Assembly (NCBI RefSeq): GCF_900102525.1 | Contig: NZ_FNBZ01000007.1 | Span: forward strand, 124,001 to 188,000 | DNA from: Allobosea robiniae | GTDB lineage: Bacteria; Pseudomonadota; Alphaproteobacteria; Rhizobiales; Beijerinckiaceae | Direction of reading: 5' to 3' | Length of the DNA: 64,000 bases | Shown: positions 42,916-52,520 of the stretch, in pieces | Layout of the letters: each line of letters starts with the position of its first letter | Position numbering within the stretch: the first letter of the stretch is position 1 | The notes under the pieces: model-generated | Seen by the model: only the letters and a program-made list of their open reading frames with translations | What the model was told of the DNA's origin: nothing | The model's database searches: none | Program-made: the position numbers and the translations under genes

Positions 42916-44421
42916 TCAGGCCGCCACCGCTCTGCTCCGGCCCTTCAACCAGTCGCGCGTCCAGGAGAAGACCGGCCAGAGCAGCGCCGCGAAGGTCATC
43001 GCCGCCAGCACGGACGAGACCGGCCGATCGAAGAAGGGCAGCACCGAGCCGTCCGACTTGATCAGCGAGGTCACGAAGTTCTGCTCCACCATCGTGCCCA
43101 TGACGATGCCGAGCACCATGGCCGCGACGGGATAGCCGTTCTTTTCCATCACGAAGCCGAATATGCCGAAGAAGGCGACGCACCAGACAGCGAACAGGTT
43201 GTTGCCCGCCGTGGCGAAGGCACCGACCGCGCAGAAGATCATGATCACCGGCATCACCGCCGAGCGCGGCGCACCGACGACCTTGCTCGCCAGCCGGATC
43301 ATGATGATGCCGAAGGGGATCATGATGATGTTGCCGAGGATGAAGATGATGTAGAGCGCGTACATGCTCTCGGCCTGCGTGGTGAACAGCGACGGCCCGG
43401 GGTTCAGTCCCTTCATGTAGAGCACGCCGATGGCGATCGCGGTGATCGTATCGCCAGGAATGCCGAAGAGCAGCGCCGGCACCCAGCCCGAGGCAAGCGA
43501 GGCGTTGTTGGAGGCACCGGCCTCGATCAGCCCTTCGGGATGGCCTGTGCCGAACTTTTCCGGCGTCTTCGAGAAGCGCTTCGACATCGCATAGCTGACC
43601 CAGGCCGCCATGTCCGCGCCGGCGCCCGGCAGCACGCCGATGATGATGCCGACGATGTTCCCGCGCGTCTGCTGCTTGGGATATTCCTTGGTGAGCTTCC
43701 ACTGCCCCTTCAGAATCGAGCCGAGCTTGCGGTTCTCGATCTTCGGCGGGTCGCGCTCGGTCAGCGAACGCATCACCTCGGCCAGGGCGAAGACGCCGAC
43801 CAGCGCCGGGATCACCTCGATGCCCCCCAGCAGATCGGTCGACCCGAAGGTGAAGCGCGGCACGCCGCCGGGATTGTCGATGCCGATGCAGGTGATCAGC
43901 AGGCCGAGCAGCATCGCCGCGATCGCCTTGATCGGCGAGGAGCGGGCGACCAGCGTCGAGCACATCAGGCCGAGCATGGCGAGCCAGAAGTTCTCGTAGG
44001 TCGAGAAGGACAAGGCCATCTCGGCGAGCAGCGGCGCAATCAGCATCAGCGAGAGCGTGCCGGCGATGCCGCCCAGCGCCGAGAACCACAGGCAGATGCC
44101 GAGCGCCGTCTCCGCCTGGCCCTTGCGCGTCATCGCATAGGCCTCGTCGGTATAGGCAGCCGAGGCCGGCGTCCCGGGAATGCGCAGCAGGCAGCCCGGA
44201 ATGTCGCCGGAGAAGATCGCCATGGCCGAGGCGGTGATGATGGTGGCGATCGCCGCGATCGGTGACAGATAGAAGGTGACGGGCACGAGCAGCGCCGTCG
44301 CCATCGTCGCCGAGAGCCCGGGCAGCGCGCCGACCGTCAGCCCGTAGAAGGCGGACGCAACGATCGCGATCATCACGTCGAATTGGAAGACCAGCCCGAA
44401 GGCCTTGATGACGGTGTCCAT
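42916..44421 (-). CDS. Tripartite tricarboxylate transporter permease TctA
   Basis: The 501-aa protein has about ten to twelve membrane spans. It contains the conserved TctA segments GLTVGALPGLSATMATALLV, SGDIPGCLLRIPGTPASAAY (GTPAS motif) and IIGVLPGAGADMAAWVSYAM. It is the large permease of a TTT system importing a carboxylate with the periplasmic TctC. It follows the TctB gene by 13 bp. Confidence 0.94.
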   Translation of the reverse strand: MDTVIKAFGLVFQFDVMIAIVASAFYGLTVGALPGLSATMATALLVPVTFYLSPIAAIATIITASAMAIFSGDIPGCLLRIPGTPASAAYTDEAYAMTRKGQAETALGICLWFSALGGIAGTLSLMLIAPLLAEMALSFSTYENFWLAMLGLMCSTLVARSSPIKAIAAMLLGLLITCIGIDNPGGVPRFTFGSTDLLGGIEVIPALVGVFALAEVMRSLTERDPPKIENRKLGSILKGQWKLTKEYPKQQTRGNIVGIIIGVLPGAGADMAAWVSYAMSKRFSKTPEKFGTGHPEGLIEAGASNNASLASGWVPALLFGIPGDTITAIAIGVLYMKGLNPGPSLFTTQAESMYALYIIFILGNIIMIPFGIIMIRLASKVVGAPRSAVMPVIMIFCAVGAFATAGNNLFAVWCVAFFGIFGFVMEKNGYPVAAMVLGIVMGTMVEQNFVTSLIKSDGSVLPFFDRPVSSVLAAMTFAALLWPVFSWTRDWLKGRSRAVAA

Positions 44422-44434
44422 CGTCAGACCTCGC

Positions 44435-44926
44435 TCACCAGGGGAAGGGCAGGATGCCGCCGGGCAGCGGCACGCGCAGCAGCTTCAGGAAGATCAGGTT
44501 GATCATGAAGGGCGCGATGATCGCCAGCGGCACCGCGAGCTTCGGCCTGGCGCCGAAGGCGAGGCTGGCGAGCAGCACCATGATCATCGTCGTCGGCAGG
44601 AAGCCCAGCGTCTCCGAGACCAGCGCGTAGAAGGCGAGCAATGCGGGCGGCAGCAATGCCAGCCAGTTGCGCCAGGCCGGCACCGGCGCGAGTTCCTCCG
44701 GCGTCGCGTGGCTGACCACGTCAGCCTCGGCTACCTCCTCGAAATGGCGGCCGATCCCGAAGACGATCAGCCCGCCGCAGAGCACGAGCCCCGCACCGAC
44801 GACCATGGGAAAGGCCGAGGGGCCGACCTGCTGGCCGGGAACCGGCGGCAGCTGGGAACCGTAGGCAAAGGCGAGCCCGCCAATAGTGGCGACGACACCT
44901 CCGGTGACCTTGTCGGACAGGAGCAT
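44435..44926 (-). CDS. Tripartite tricarboxylate transporter small subunit TctB
   Basis: The 163-aa protein has four predicted spans (VTGGVVATIGGLAFAYGSQL, FPMVVGAGLVLCGGLIVFGI, WLALLPPALLAFYALVSETL, plus the C-terminal pair in LAVPLAIIAPFMINLIFLKL) and the TctB-type QQVGPSAFPMVVG loop. It lies between the TctC and TctA genes on the same strand, consistent with one transporter. Confidence 0.88.
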   Translation of the reverse strand: MLLSDKVTGGVVATIGGLAFAYGSQLPPVPGQQVGPSAFPMVVGAGLVLCGGLIVFGIGRHFEEVAEADVVSHATPEELAPVPAWRNWLALLPPALLAFYALVSETLGFLPTTMIMVLLASLAFGARPKLAVPLAIIAPFMINLIFLKLLRVPLPGGILPFPW

Positions 44927-45005
44927 AGGCAGCGGCTTTCGGTGACGGGAAGAGGCCGGGCGCTGCCTTCGCGGCCGCGCCCGGCTGCCTTGGGGTTCGC
45001 GCGGA

Positions 45006-45995
45006 TCAGCCTTTGGCGAGCCCGCCGGCCTTCATGAAGGCACCCATCGCCTTGTCGCTGTCGGCCATGAACGAGCCGAAGGCGTCCGCATCGGCATACT
45101 TCATCGTCAGGCCGCGCGAGTTCATGAAGTCCTTGTACTCCGGCGAGTCGTAGATCTTCTTGAGCTCGGCCGAGAGCTGCTTTGCGACGTCAGGCGGCAG
45201 GTTCTTCGGCCCGCCGATGCCGCGCCAGGAGCCGAGCGGCACCTCCAGCCCCATGGCCTCCTTGAGGGTCGGTACGTCCTTGAACTGCGGGTTGCGCTGC
45301 GCGGCCATGATGGCGAGCGACTTGGCCTTGCCGGCATCGATCATGGCGCGCGCTTCCGGCACCGAGCAGGTCACGAGGTCGAGACCGCCGGCGGCCAGAT
45401 CCTGCATAGCGGGGGCTGCGCCATTGGACGGAACCCACGCGACATGGTCGGGCTTCAGCCCCATCGCCTGCATCCAGCCGACCAGCGCGAGATGCCAGAT
45501 GCCGCCCTGGCCGGTGCCGGAGGCCTTGAGCTTGCCGGGAGGCGCCGCCTTGATCGCGTCCGCCAGCTGCCTGACGTCCTTGTAGGGCGAATCCGACTTC
45601 ACCTGGACGCCCGGCGGGTCATCGTTCATCAGCGCCAGCGGCGTGTAGCTGGCGTAGGTCAGCTGCGTCAGCCCCTGATGGTGCATCATCGCGATCTCGG
45701 AGGTGATGATGCCGAGCGTGTAGCCATCGGGCGCCGCCGTCGCGATCGCCGAATGGCCCACTACGCCGGAGCCGCCGGTGCGGTTCACCACGTTGAAGGG
45801 CTGGCCGAGGCTTTTTTCCAGTAGCGACGCGATGATGCGGACTACCGCATCGGTACCGCCGCCAGCACCCCAAGGGCAAACGAGCGTGACGGGACGGGAC
45901 GGGAACTTGGCCTGCGCGATTGCAGGCGCGGCGATGAGGCCGGCTGCGCCGGCAGCCGCGACCTTGAGCACACTGCGTCTGTCGATCGAATTCAT
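45006..45995 (-). CDS. Bug/TctC family periplasmic substrate-binding protein
   Basis: The 329-aa precursor has a twin-arginine-like signal (DRRSVLKVAAAGAAGLIAAP) and the Bug fold: FPSRPVTLVCPWGAGGGTDA, then NRTGGSGVVGHSAIATAAPD and DGYTLGI. It captures a carboxylate for the TctAB permease encoded downstream. It is the first gene of the tctCBA-type operon; the promoter should lie in the 157-bp gap before the DctP gene. Confidence 0.93.
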   Translation of the reverse strand: MNSIDRRSVLKVAAAGAAGLIAAPAIAQAKFPSRPVTLVCPWGAGGGTDAVVRIIASLLEKSLGQPFNVVNRTGGSGVVGHSAIATAAPDGYTLGIITSEIAMMHHQGLTQLTYASYTPLALMNDDPPGVQVKSDSPYKDVRQLADAIKAAPPGKLKASGTGQGGIWHLALVGWMQAMGLKPDHVAWVPSNGAAPAMQDLAAGGLDLVTCSVPEARAMIDAGKAKSLAIMAAQRNPQFKDVPTLKEAMGLEVPLGSWRGIGGPKNLPPDVAKQLSAELKKIYDSPEYKDFMNSRGLTMKYADADAFGSFMADSDKAMGAFMKAGGLAKG

Positions 45996-46152
45996 TCGAG
46001 CATTCCTCCGCTAAATCGATTTGGGATCCGGGCGCTGCGCCGTGAGCGTGGAGCGGCCGCGCCAGGCGGATGGCGGCGCGGCTCAGATTCGAGGTTCCGC
46101 TTGCCGATAGCACCGGAACCGGCGAACCGGCTCCGGCGCCATGAGGTTTCCC

Positions 46153-47148
46153 TTACGGTTTGGCACTCGCGGCCATTGCGGCGCGCGCCTCTTCAACAAG
46201 GTCGGCGCCGATCTTCTTGCTGTACTCTGCCACGACAGGCGCAACGCGTGCGCTCATGGCTGCCATCGCTTCAGGCGTGGGTTGGGTGATCTTGAAGCCC
46301 TTCGCCTGCAGCTCGCCTTCCAGCTGCTCTGCCGCTTTGCGAGACAGATCGCGTTGGAAGGCGGCCGATTCCTTCGCCGCCTCCATGACCACAGCCTTGT
46401 CCTTGTCAGAAAGGCTGCCGAACCATTTGCGGCTGGCGAGGAGGACGAACGGCGTATAGACGTGCCCCGTCTTGGCCAGATGGCTCTGCACCTCATAAAA
46501 CCGTGCAGTATAGATCAGAGCGTAAGGAGTCTCCTGAGCATCTACGGCGCGATTTTCGAGCGCGCTGTAAAGCTCGGGCCAGGGAAGAGGCGTCGGGTTG
46601 GTTCCCAGGGCCGTCCATGTCGCGATAAACAGCGGGTTCGGTATGACCCGAATATTGAGTCCGGCCATATCCTGCACCGTGTTGACGGCCCGTTTTGCGT
46701 TGGTCATGTGCCGGAAGCCGTTATCCCACCAGGCCAGCCCCACAATGCCGGTCTTTTCCCTGAGCTGTGCAAAGAGCTTTTCGCCGACCGGGCCGTCCAT
46801 GACGGCATCGACCGCGGCGAAGTCCTTGTAGAAGAACGGAAGGTCGAAGATCATGAATTGGGGAACGACGCCGACCAGATTCGGCGTAGGGCCAACCATG
46901 ATGTCAATGAAGCCGGCCTGAACCGACGCCTGCATCTCGGGCTCGCTGCCTAGCACGCCGTTGCCGAATGTTTCGATCTTGATGCGGCCAGCGGTCTTCT
47001 CTTCCACCAGCTTCGCAAAATGACGCGACGCTTGTCCAACTGGATGATCGTCGACAGGCACGTATCCCAAGCGCGTGTTCTGAGCCGCAGCCGGAGTGAC
47101 GGCCACAAAAGCTCCTAAAACTGCGGCAGCTAGAAATCTCATTCTCAT
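46153..47148 (-). CDS. TRAP transporter substrate-binding protein DctP
   Basis: The 331-aa precursor has a signal peptide (MRMRFLAAAVLGAFVAVTPA) and the DctP fold: LGYVPVDDHPVGQASRHFAK, the conserved FDLPFFYKDFAAVDAVMDG, and GLNIRVIPNPLFIATWTALG with the carboxylate-binding Arg. The QMALHL-type permeases are not adjacent; the likely partners are the DctQM genes at 50016-51835, beyond two dehydrogenase genes on the other strand. It is divergent from the alcohol dehydrogenase gene across a 752-bp region with two IclR-type sites. Confidence 0.92.
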   Translation of the reverse strand: MRMRFLAAAVLGAFVAVTPAAAQNTRLGYVPVDDHPVGQASRHFAKLVEEKTAGRIKIETFGNGVLGSEPEMQASVQAGFIDIMVGPTPNLVGVVPQFMIFDLPFFYKDFAAVDAVMDGPVGEKLFAQLREKTGIVGLAWWDNGFRHMTNAKRAVNTVQDMAGLNIRVIPNPLFIATWTALGTNPTPLPWPELYSALENRAVDAQETPYALIYTARFYEVQSHLAKTGHVYTPFVLLASRKWFGSLSDKDKAVVMEAAKESAAFQRDLSRKAAEQLEGELQAKGFKITQPTPEAMAAMSARVAPVVAEYSKKIGADLVEEARAAMAASAKP

Positions 47149-47473
47149 GGTTTAACCTCCCCGTGGAACTTATTATTATTAGGATCAAGGCCGTAGGATT
47201 TGTCGTCGCGAAACGAATAGCTCTGACGCCAGGCTATGAATCTCCGTTATCTTTGTTGATCTCTATATTGAAGATGGCGCCGACGGTCGTTTGATCATCG
47301 GATTTCTGCATTCGTAATGGGCGTAACCCGGAACAAACTCGCCGACGCTGCCCCTTCGCCGTCAAGGCCATGGAATTCTTGGCCTGCCCGGGAGGGGCCG
47401 CGCCACGGCTGGATCAACCCAAATATCCCTCAGACCCGACTCAGACTTACGCCCGAGGCGAATGTCTACAATA

Positions 47474-47488
47474 TGGACAATATGTCCA
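47474..47488. promoter_or_regulatory. IclR-type operator, site 1
   Basis: TGGACAATATGTCCA is a perfect 6-bp inverted repeat with a 3-bp centre, inside the AT-rich context ACAATA...ATAAG. It is one of three similar sites in the DctP-ADH-SDR-DctMQ-IclR cluster, so it is probably bound by the IclR protein encoded at 52521. Confidence 0.65.
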
Positions 47489-47764
47489 ATAAGTTATGAT
47501 GACCAGAGACAACCTGAGTTGTCAACGCTGGATCACCGCTCTCCGCGACCCGCGATGGGTCGCTTCCATGGCGACGTCCTAAGCGAGCTTGCGAGCCATG
47601 ATCCGCTCGACCGAAACCAGAAACACATTCTGGTTCATGCTGCCTATCGGAGGGGCGCGGTCACCCCGTTTTTGGCCGCTGTCTTCCACCAGGATGCTGA
47701 GCGGCAGCGGCGCCGCCACAACCCGAATCCGGCGCTTGACAAGCTAGGATTCCAAACGCACATA

Positions 47765-47785
47765 TTATGGACAATACGTCCATAA
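47765..47785. promoter_or_regulatory. IclR-type operator, site 2
   Basis: TTATGGAC and GTCCATAA are perfect 8-bp arms around AATAC; the core TGGACAATACGTCCA matches site 1 at 13 of 15 positions. It lies about 115 bp before the alcohol dehydrogenase start, within range to control that promoter. Confidence 0.7.
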
Positions 47786-47900
47786 TGTGGTCATTCCGCT
47801 GATGGCCGCGCATCTCTGTGCGCTGGCTAAACAACGGCGTGCCGTATGACACGATGCTGCAGCAATGCAGGTCGGCGCAATATCAGGGGAGAGCGCAAGC

Positions 47901-49028
47901 GTGCACACCATAACCTATCTGACGAACATCAGTTTCGGGGTTGGCGCGTCCGACGCGTTGGCTGACACCCTGCGTGAGCTTGGCGTATCGCGCCCCTTGG
48001 TGATCAGCGATCACGGCATCAAAGCAGCTGGCCTGCTCGACCGCCCGGGCTTTGCATTTCTAAGTTCGGCTCCGGTCTTCCTGGATGTTCCCACCAACCC
48101 GACGGAAGCCGCGGTTGCTGCTGGTCTCGAACTGTATAGGCAAGGCGGCTGCGACGGCGTCGTGGCGATTGGTGGGGGATCCCCGATCGATCTGGCCAAG
48201 GGCGTGGCGCTGCTTGTAACGCATGATGGCGAACTGGAGCGCTATGCGGCGATTCTTGGCGGTGTCGCGCGCATCACGAGCGCAGTGGCGCCGCTCGTGG
48301 CCATCCCGACGACGGCTGGCACCGGGTCGGAAGTCGGTCGTGCGGCGTTGATCACGCTGGACGATGGCCGAAAGCTCGGCTTCATCAGCCCGTACCTGAT
48401 CCCGCGCAGAGCGGTCTGCGACCCCGCCCTGACGATGGGGCTTCCGCCGGGTCTGACGGCCTCGACAGGTCTCGACGCATTGTCGCACTGTATCGAAACG
48501 TACCTGTCCCCCCGCTTCAACCCGCCCGCCGAGGCAATCGCCACGGACGGCTTCAAGCGCATCTGGAAGGCATTGCCTGTTGCGTATGCGGATGGCGCGA
48601 ACGCCGAGGCGCGGACCGAACTCATGATGGGCGCTCTGGAAGGCGGCATGACCTTCCAGAAGGGTCTCGGAGCCGTCCATGCCCTGAGCCATGCGCTCGG
48701 CGGTCTCAAGGAGGCGAAGCTGCATCATGGAACGCTCAACGCCATCCTGATGCCGACGGTTCTGCGGTGGAACGTAGAAGTTGAAGCGGTTGCCCAGAAG
48801 GTCAGGCACCTCGAAAGCCTAGCTGGACTTGACGGAACGCCCCTCGCAGATGCCTTGGACGCGCTCAACAGTCGATTGGGCATCACACCGAAATTGTCCG
48901 AACTTGGCGTGCCCCGTCACGTCATCGATTGGGTCTGCGAGCGAGCCATTGCGGACCATAGTCACCCGACCAATCCACGCCCCTTGAGTAAGGCAGACTA
49001 CGCCGCGATCCTCGACGCCGTGTTCTAA
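47901..49028 (+). CDS. Iron-containing alcohol dehydrogenase
   Basis: The 375-aa group III dehydrogenase has the NAD-binding [15 protein letters not shown], the [15 protein letters not shown] motif, and the metal-site region [20 protein letters not shown] with its His residues. I chose GTG 47901 because GGGGAGAG lies 9 bases upstream; ATG 47865 is in frame but has no such site. It likely interconverts an alcohol or 2-hydroxyacid and its carbonyl for the substrate imported by the TRAP system. A 38-bp gap to the SDR gene suggests an operon. Confidence 0.9.
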   Translation: MHTITYLTNISFGVGASDALADTLRELGVSRPLVISDHGIKAAGLLDRPGFAFLSSAPVFLDVPTNPTEAAVAAGLELYRQGGCDGVVAIGGGSPIDLAKGVALLVTHDGELERYAAILGGVARITSAVAPLVAIPTTAGTGSEVGRAALITLDDGRKLGFISPYLIPRRAVCDPALTMGLPPGLTASTGLDALSHCIETYLSPRFNPPAEAIATDGFKRIWKALPVAYADGANAEARTELMMGALEGGMTFQKGLGAVHALSHALGGLKEAKLHHGTLNAILMPTVLRWNVEVEAVAQKVRHLESLAGLDGTPLADALDALNSRLGITPKLSELGVPRHVIDWVCERAIADHSHPTNPRPLSKADYAAILDAVF

Positions 49029-49066
49029 GCTCAGACCGCCCTGAAGAAGACCGAGGAGGCAGTTCC

Positions 49067-49813
49067 GTGAGACCGATCGTGATCGTGACCGGCGCAAGCC
49101 ACGGCATCGGCGCAGCAACGGCCAGGCTGTTCGCCGCCGAAGGCTACGATGTTTGCATAAACTACCTCTCGGACAGCGAGGCAGCGTCCGAGGTCGTCGG
49201 GTCTTGCAAGGCCGCAGGAGCACGCGCCATCGCGGTCCAGGGAGACGTGGGCAAGAGAGAGGACATACAGGCTCTGTTCAGAGCCTGCGACGATGAACTG
49301 GGGAGAGTGACCTGCCTGGTCAACAATGCCGGGATTATTGGAAAGGCCGGCAGGATAGAGGAATTGCAGCCTGAGGTGCTTGAAACCGCCTTCAGGATAA
49401 ATGTCTTCGGCGTGATGTACTGTATCCAGGAGGCCGCGCAACGCATGTCCACCCGCAAGGGCGGGCAAGGCGGTGCGATCGTGAACATGTCGTCGCTGGC
49501 AGCCTTCCTCGGCAGCCCCAACGAATATGTTCACTACGCCGCCACCAAGGGAGCGGTTGAATCCATTACCTTTGGCGCGGGGAAGGAACTGGCACCGGAG
49601 GGCATTCGCGTGAACGCCATCCGCGTCGGGACCACCAACACGCGGATCCACACGAACGGCGGAAATCCCGAACGCCCGGCCAGGATTGCCGCGCTGACGC
49701 CGATGGGGCGCATCGCGGAGCCCGACGATATCGCGCGCGCTGCCCTGATGCTCGCGTCTCCCGGCTCCGGGTTCATGACTGGCACCTTGATCACCGTCGC
49801 CGGCGGGCTTTGA
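49067..49813 (+). CDS. SDR family oxidoreductase
   Basis: The 248-aa short-chain dehydrogenase has the cofactor motif VTGASHGIGAATARLF, the NNAGI motif, catalytic Ser in MSSLAAFLGSP and Tyr/Lys in YVHYAATKGAVES, and the classical C-terminus SGFMTGTLITVAGGL. The start is GTG 49067 with GAGGAGG nine bases before it. It is the second gene after the alcohol dehydrogenase and should act on the same catabolic route. Confidence 0.93.
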   Translation: MRPIVIVTGASHGIGAATARLFAAEGYDVCINYLSDSEAASEVVGSCKAAGARAIAVQGDVGKREDIQALFRACDDELGRVTCLVNNAGIIGKAGRIEELQPEVLETAFRINVFGVMYCIQEAAQRMSTRKGGQGGAIVNMSSLAAFLGSPNEYVHYAATKGAVESITFGAGKELAPEGIRVNAIRVGTTNTRIHTNGGNPERPARIAALTPMGRIAEPDDIARAALMLASPGSGFMTGTLITVAGGL

Positions 49814-50015
49814 TCGTCCGGTCTGGCAATTCGTAGGGCAGTGCCGGGGCTGATCCCGGTACGGCTAACAAGACCGTGTCGCGTCCCGCGACTGACTCTG
49901 CAGTCTCGCTCGATCGCCGCAACGCCAAGTCGCGAGTCAAGGCCCGCCAGCGGCGTGGCGGACCCTTTTGTCGTATCCCCCGGAAAAGCCGTCGGCTCAC
50001 CTTCTCGTCCGAGCT

Positions 50016-51293
50016 TCAATGGAGCCAGCGCGCGGGCACGGTCACCAATGCCGGGAATAGAACCAGCAGCATAATGAGGAGCATCTGGGCCACGAGGTAG
50101 GGCATGGCCCCCTTCGTCGCCGTTTCCAATGAGACTCCGCTGATTCCCGATACCGTGTTGAGGACCGTCCCGACAGGAGGTGTGATCAGGCCGACCGCGT
50201 TGACCATCATGAAGATGACCCCGAAATAAACCGGGTCGATACCGGCCGCTTTGACGATCGGCATGAGAATGGGCACCAGAATGGTGATGCAGGGTGCGAA
50301 GTCGAGCGCAGTACCCACGATGAAAACGACCAGAACGATCATGCCCATCAGCAGGATCGGCGATTTGATGAACGGTCCCAGGAGACTGACGAGCTGGGCG
50401 GGCATATTGGAGATCGTCAGCATGAAGCCGGAGATCATGGAGGCTGCCACCAGCAGCATGATCACGGCCGTCAAGCGACCGGCCGAGAGCAGCGCGTCAT
50501 ACAGCAAGCGCGGTGTCAGCTCGCGATAGACAAACAATCCCACAAACAGCGCATAGGCGGCAGCCACGACACCGGCCTCGGTCGGCGTGAAGATGCCGAA
50601 ACGCAATCCCGCCAGGATGATCACAGGCATCATCAGCGCCCAACCGGCGGTCACGATAGTTTTCGGGAGATCCCTGCGCGGCGTCTTGAGCCGAACCGTC
50701 GCCGTCTCCTTTTTCGCGAGGAACCACCAGGCAACCATGAGGCTGAGCCCCATCATCACCCCTGGCACGATCCCGGCGAAGAACAGGCCGACGATGGAAA
50801 TGTTTGCGGTGACGCCCAGGATGATGAACCCCACCGATGGCGGGATGACGGGCGCGATAATGCCTGTCGCCGCCATCAGGCCCGAGGCTCGACCCATATG
50901 GTAGCCGGCATCCCGCATCAGCGGGACCAGCATGACCGCGAGTGTCGCCGTGTCCGCGATGGCGGAGCCGGAGACGCTGGCGAGGATCAGCCCCGTGCCG
51001 ATGACCACGTAACCGAGGCCGCCACGAATGTGACCGACGAGCGCCAGGGCTACGTTCACGATCCGGCGGGAGAGGCCGCCGGCATTCATGAGCTCGCCTG
51101 CGATGAGAAAGAAGGGGATCGCCATCAGGGGATAGCTGTCCGCGCCGTTGACAAGGCGTTGCGCCAGGATGTTGGCGTCCAGATTTCCCATCAGCAGCAT
51201 CATCGCAATCCCCGACAGCATCAGGGCGAAGGCGATGGGAACCCCGATGGCCATCGTGCCAAGGAGGGAACCGATGAAGACCAGGCCGCTCAC
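50016..51293 (-). CDS. TRAP transporter large permease DctM
   Basis: The 425-aa membrane protein has about twelve spans. It starts GSLLGTMAIGVPIAFALMLS and includes PLMAIPFFLIAGELMNAGGL and NAVGLITPPVGTVLNTVSGI, all typical of DctM. Translation starts at GTG 51293, overlapping the DctQ stop by 4 bp (GTGA); longer in-frame extensions lie inside dctQ and are not coding. It imports the ligand delivered by the DctP protein at 46153. Confidence 0.93.
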   Translation of the reverse strand: MSGLVFIGSLLGTMAIGVPIAFALMLSGIAMMLLMGNLDANILAQRLVNGADSYPLMAIPFFLIAGELMNAGGLSRRIVNVALALVGHIRGGLGYVVIGTGLILASVSGSAIADTATLAVMLVPLMRDAGYHMGRASGLMAATGIIAPVIPPSVGFIILGVTANISIVGLFFAGIVPGVMMGLSLMVAWWFLAKKETATVRLKTPRRDLPKTIVTAGWALMMPVIILAGLRFGIFTPTEAGVVAAAYALFVGLFVYRELTPRLLYDALLSAGRLTAVIMLLVAASMISGFMLTISNMPAQLVSLLGPFIKSPILLMGMIVLVVFIVGTALDFAPCITILVPILMPIVKAAGIDPVYFGVIFMMVNAVGLITPPVGTVLNTVSGISGVSLETATKGAMPYLVAQMLLIMLLVLFPALVTVPARWLH

Positions 51294-51835
51294 GGGGTTT
51301 TCTCCGAAGTCAGCGCGGAGGGCACGACCGGCAGCGGCTCGACATGCTCCACTCCCGACCAGGGGGCGGGCAGGATGCCGCGCAGCGAACGCCACAGATC
51401 GAGAAGGAGAACCAGGGCCATCAGGATCGCAGCGACAAATCCCGCGAGGTAGATGGCGCCGACGGGAATGCCGGACAGTGCCTGGACGTTGCTCCATTCG
51501 ATGACGGTGAGCTCCCAGCTGCCTTCTCCCAGAAGCCAGCAGCACCACAACATCAGACCGTATGAAACGAGGAAGCAGACCAGACGCGCTCTTGGAGGCA
51601 ATCGGACGACCAGAGACTCGACGCCGAGATGCGCGCCCTTGGCGAGAGCCACCACGGATCCCATGAAGATGACCCAGACGAGGACGACGCGGGAGACCTC
51701 GACGGCAAACGGAATGCCCGAGCTGAAGCCGTAACGCAGTACGACATTCGTAAATATGAGCAGGCTGATGATGGCCATGCCGATGACGACGAAGACGTCG
51801 AAAGCCTTGAATAGCCACTGCAACGCTGAGAACAT
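51290..51835 (-). CDS. TRAP transporter small permease DctQ
   Basis: The 181-aa protein has four spans, including FKAFDVFVVIGMAIISLLIF, SRVVLVWVIFMGSVVALAKG and RLVCFLVSYGLMLWCCWLLG. The H-L-G-V-E-S motif after the second span (GAHLGVESLVVRLP) is typical of DctQ. It is coupled to the large permease gene by a 4-bp overlap. Confidence 0.9.
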   Translation of the reverse strand: MFSALQWLFKAFDVFVVIGMAIISLLIFTNVVLRYGFSSGIPFAVEVSRVVLVWVIFMGSVVALAKGAHLGVESLVVRLPPRARLVCFLVSYGLMLWCCWLLGEGSWELTVIEWSNVQALSGIPVGAIYLAGFVAAILMALVLLLDLWRSLRGILPAPWSGVEHVEPLPVVPSALTSEKTP

Positions 51836-52028
51836 GACCGCTCACGAAGGTTGTGCGCGCATGCGGCGGTTTCGCCGCAATCTGACGAAGGCCCGGAGAC
51901 GTTGAGCCGAGCCTCGCTAGCAGGTTAGGCTGGTGGCCCGTCTGCGTATCCGATCGAATTGCGCGCGAGATAAATGCGAGGATACCTCCGGCCGGACTGG
52001 CAGGAGATCTCAGGCAATTCGTCCGGTG

Positions 52029-52319
52029 TCAGACACCTTCCACCACGGCCAGATGCACTTTGGCGTGCTTCTCGCGGGCCTTGATCGCCTTCTGATATTC
52101 CGGAGAGTTGTAGCAGGCGAGCGCGGTCTCGTAGTCCTTGAACTCGATGACGGCCAGCCGGTTCGCGGCGGGGCCTTCCATAACCTGGCTTTGTCCAGCG
52201 CGAACGACAAAGGCGGCCCCGTATTTATCGAAAGCCGCCTTGTTCAACGCGATATAGTCTTTGTACCCTTCATGGTTTGCGATATCGACCAAAGCAACCC
52301 AGTAGCCTTTTTTGGACAT
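52029..52319 (-). CDS. DUF1330 domain-containing protein
   Basis: The 96-aa protein shows the DUF1330 ferredoxin-like pattern: KGYWVALVDIANHEGYKDYI, AFVVRAGQSQVMEGPAANRL, then VIEFKDYETALACYNSPEYQ. The function is unknown. Members often sit in catabolic clusters. It is divergent from the IclR gene, with an IclR-type site between them, and lies on the same strand as the TRAP permeases. Confidence 0.9.
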   Translation of the reverse strand: MSKKGYWVALVDIANHEGYKDYIALNKAAFDKYGAAFVVRAGQSQVMEGPAANRLAVIEFKDYETALACYNSPEYQKAIKAREKHAKVHLAVVEGV

Positions 52320-52462
52320 CTGCTTCCTCCCAGCATGACCTCCCGAGCCTCCTCTTGCGGGAGGCGTGGGGATTCGATTCGTTCACGTTCGGCGTTCTAG
52401 AGTTTGCCGTTGATCCCCCTCGATCACGCGGCTAGAACCGGCGAAGAGAATTGACTACAATG

Positions 52463-52477
52463 TGGACAATCTGCCCA
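52463..52477. promoter_or_regulatory. IclR-type operator, site 3
   Basis: TGGACAATCTGCCCA is a variant of the 47474 and 47765 sites with one arm mismatch. It lies between the divergent DUF1330 and IclR genes, 44 bp before the IclR start, so it could mediate autoregulation and control of the DUF1330/TRAP unit. Confidence 0.6.
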
Positions 52478-52520
52478 AGTTTTGTAGAGCCGGGGTGTTT
52501 CGTTGTCAAGCTTGCGAGGT

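Larger units (their letters stand above)
47149..47900. other. Large divergent regulatory region of the catabolic cluster
   Basis: This 752-bp gap between the DctP gene (leftward) and the alcohol dehydrogenase gene (rightward) has no convincing gene. It contains two copies of a TGGACAAT-type inverted repeat (47474-47488 and 47765-47785), annotated separately, and an AT-rich stretch just upstream of the DctP start. Confidence 0.5.

Noticed and set aside
51294..51845. N-terminal extension of the DctM frame through the DctQ gene
   Set aside because: DctQ is clearly coded there in another frame; GTG 51293 with a 4-bp overlap gives a normal DctM.
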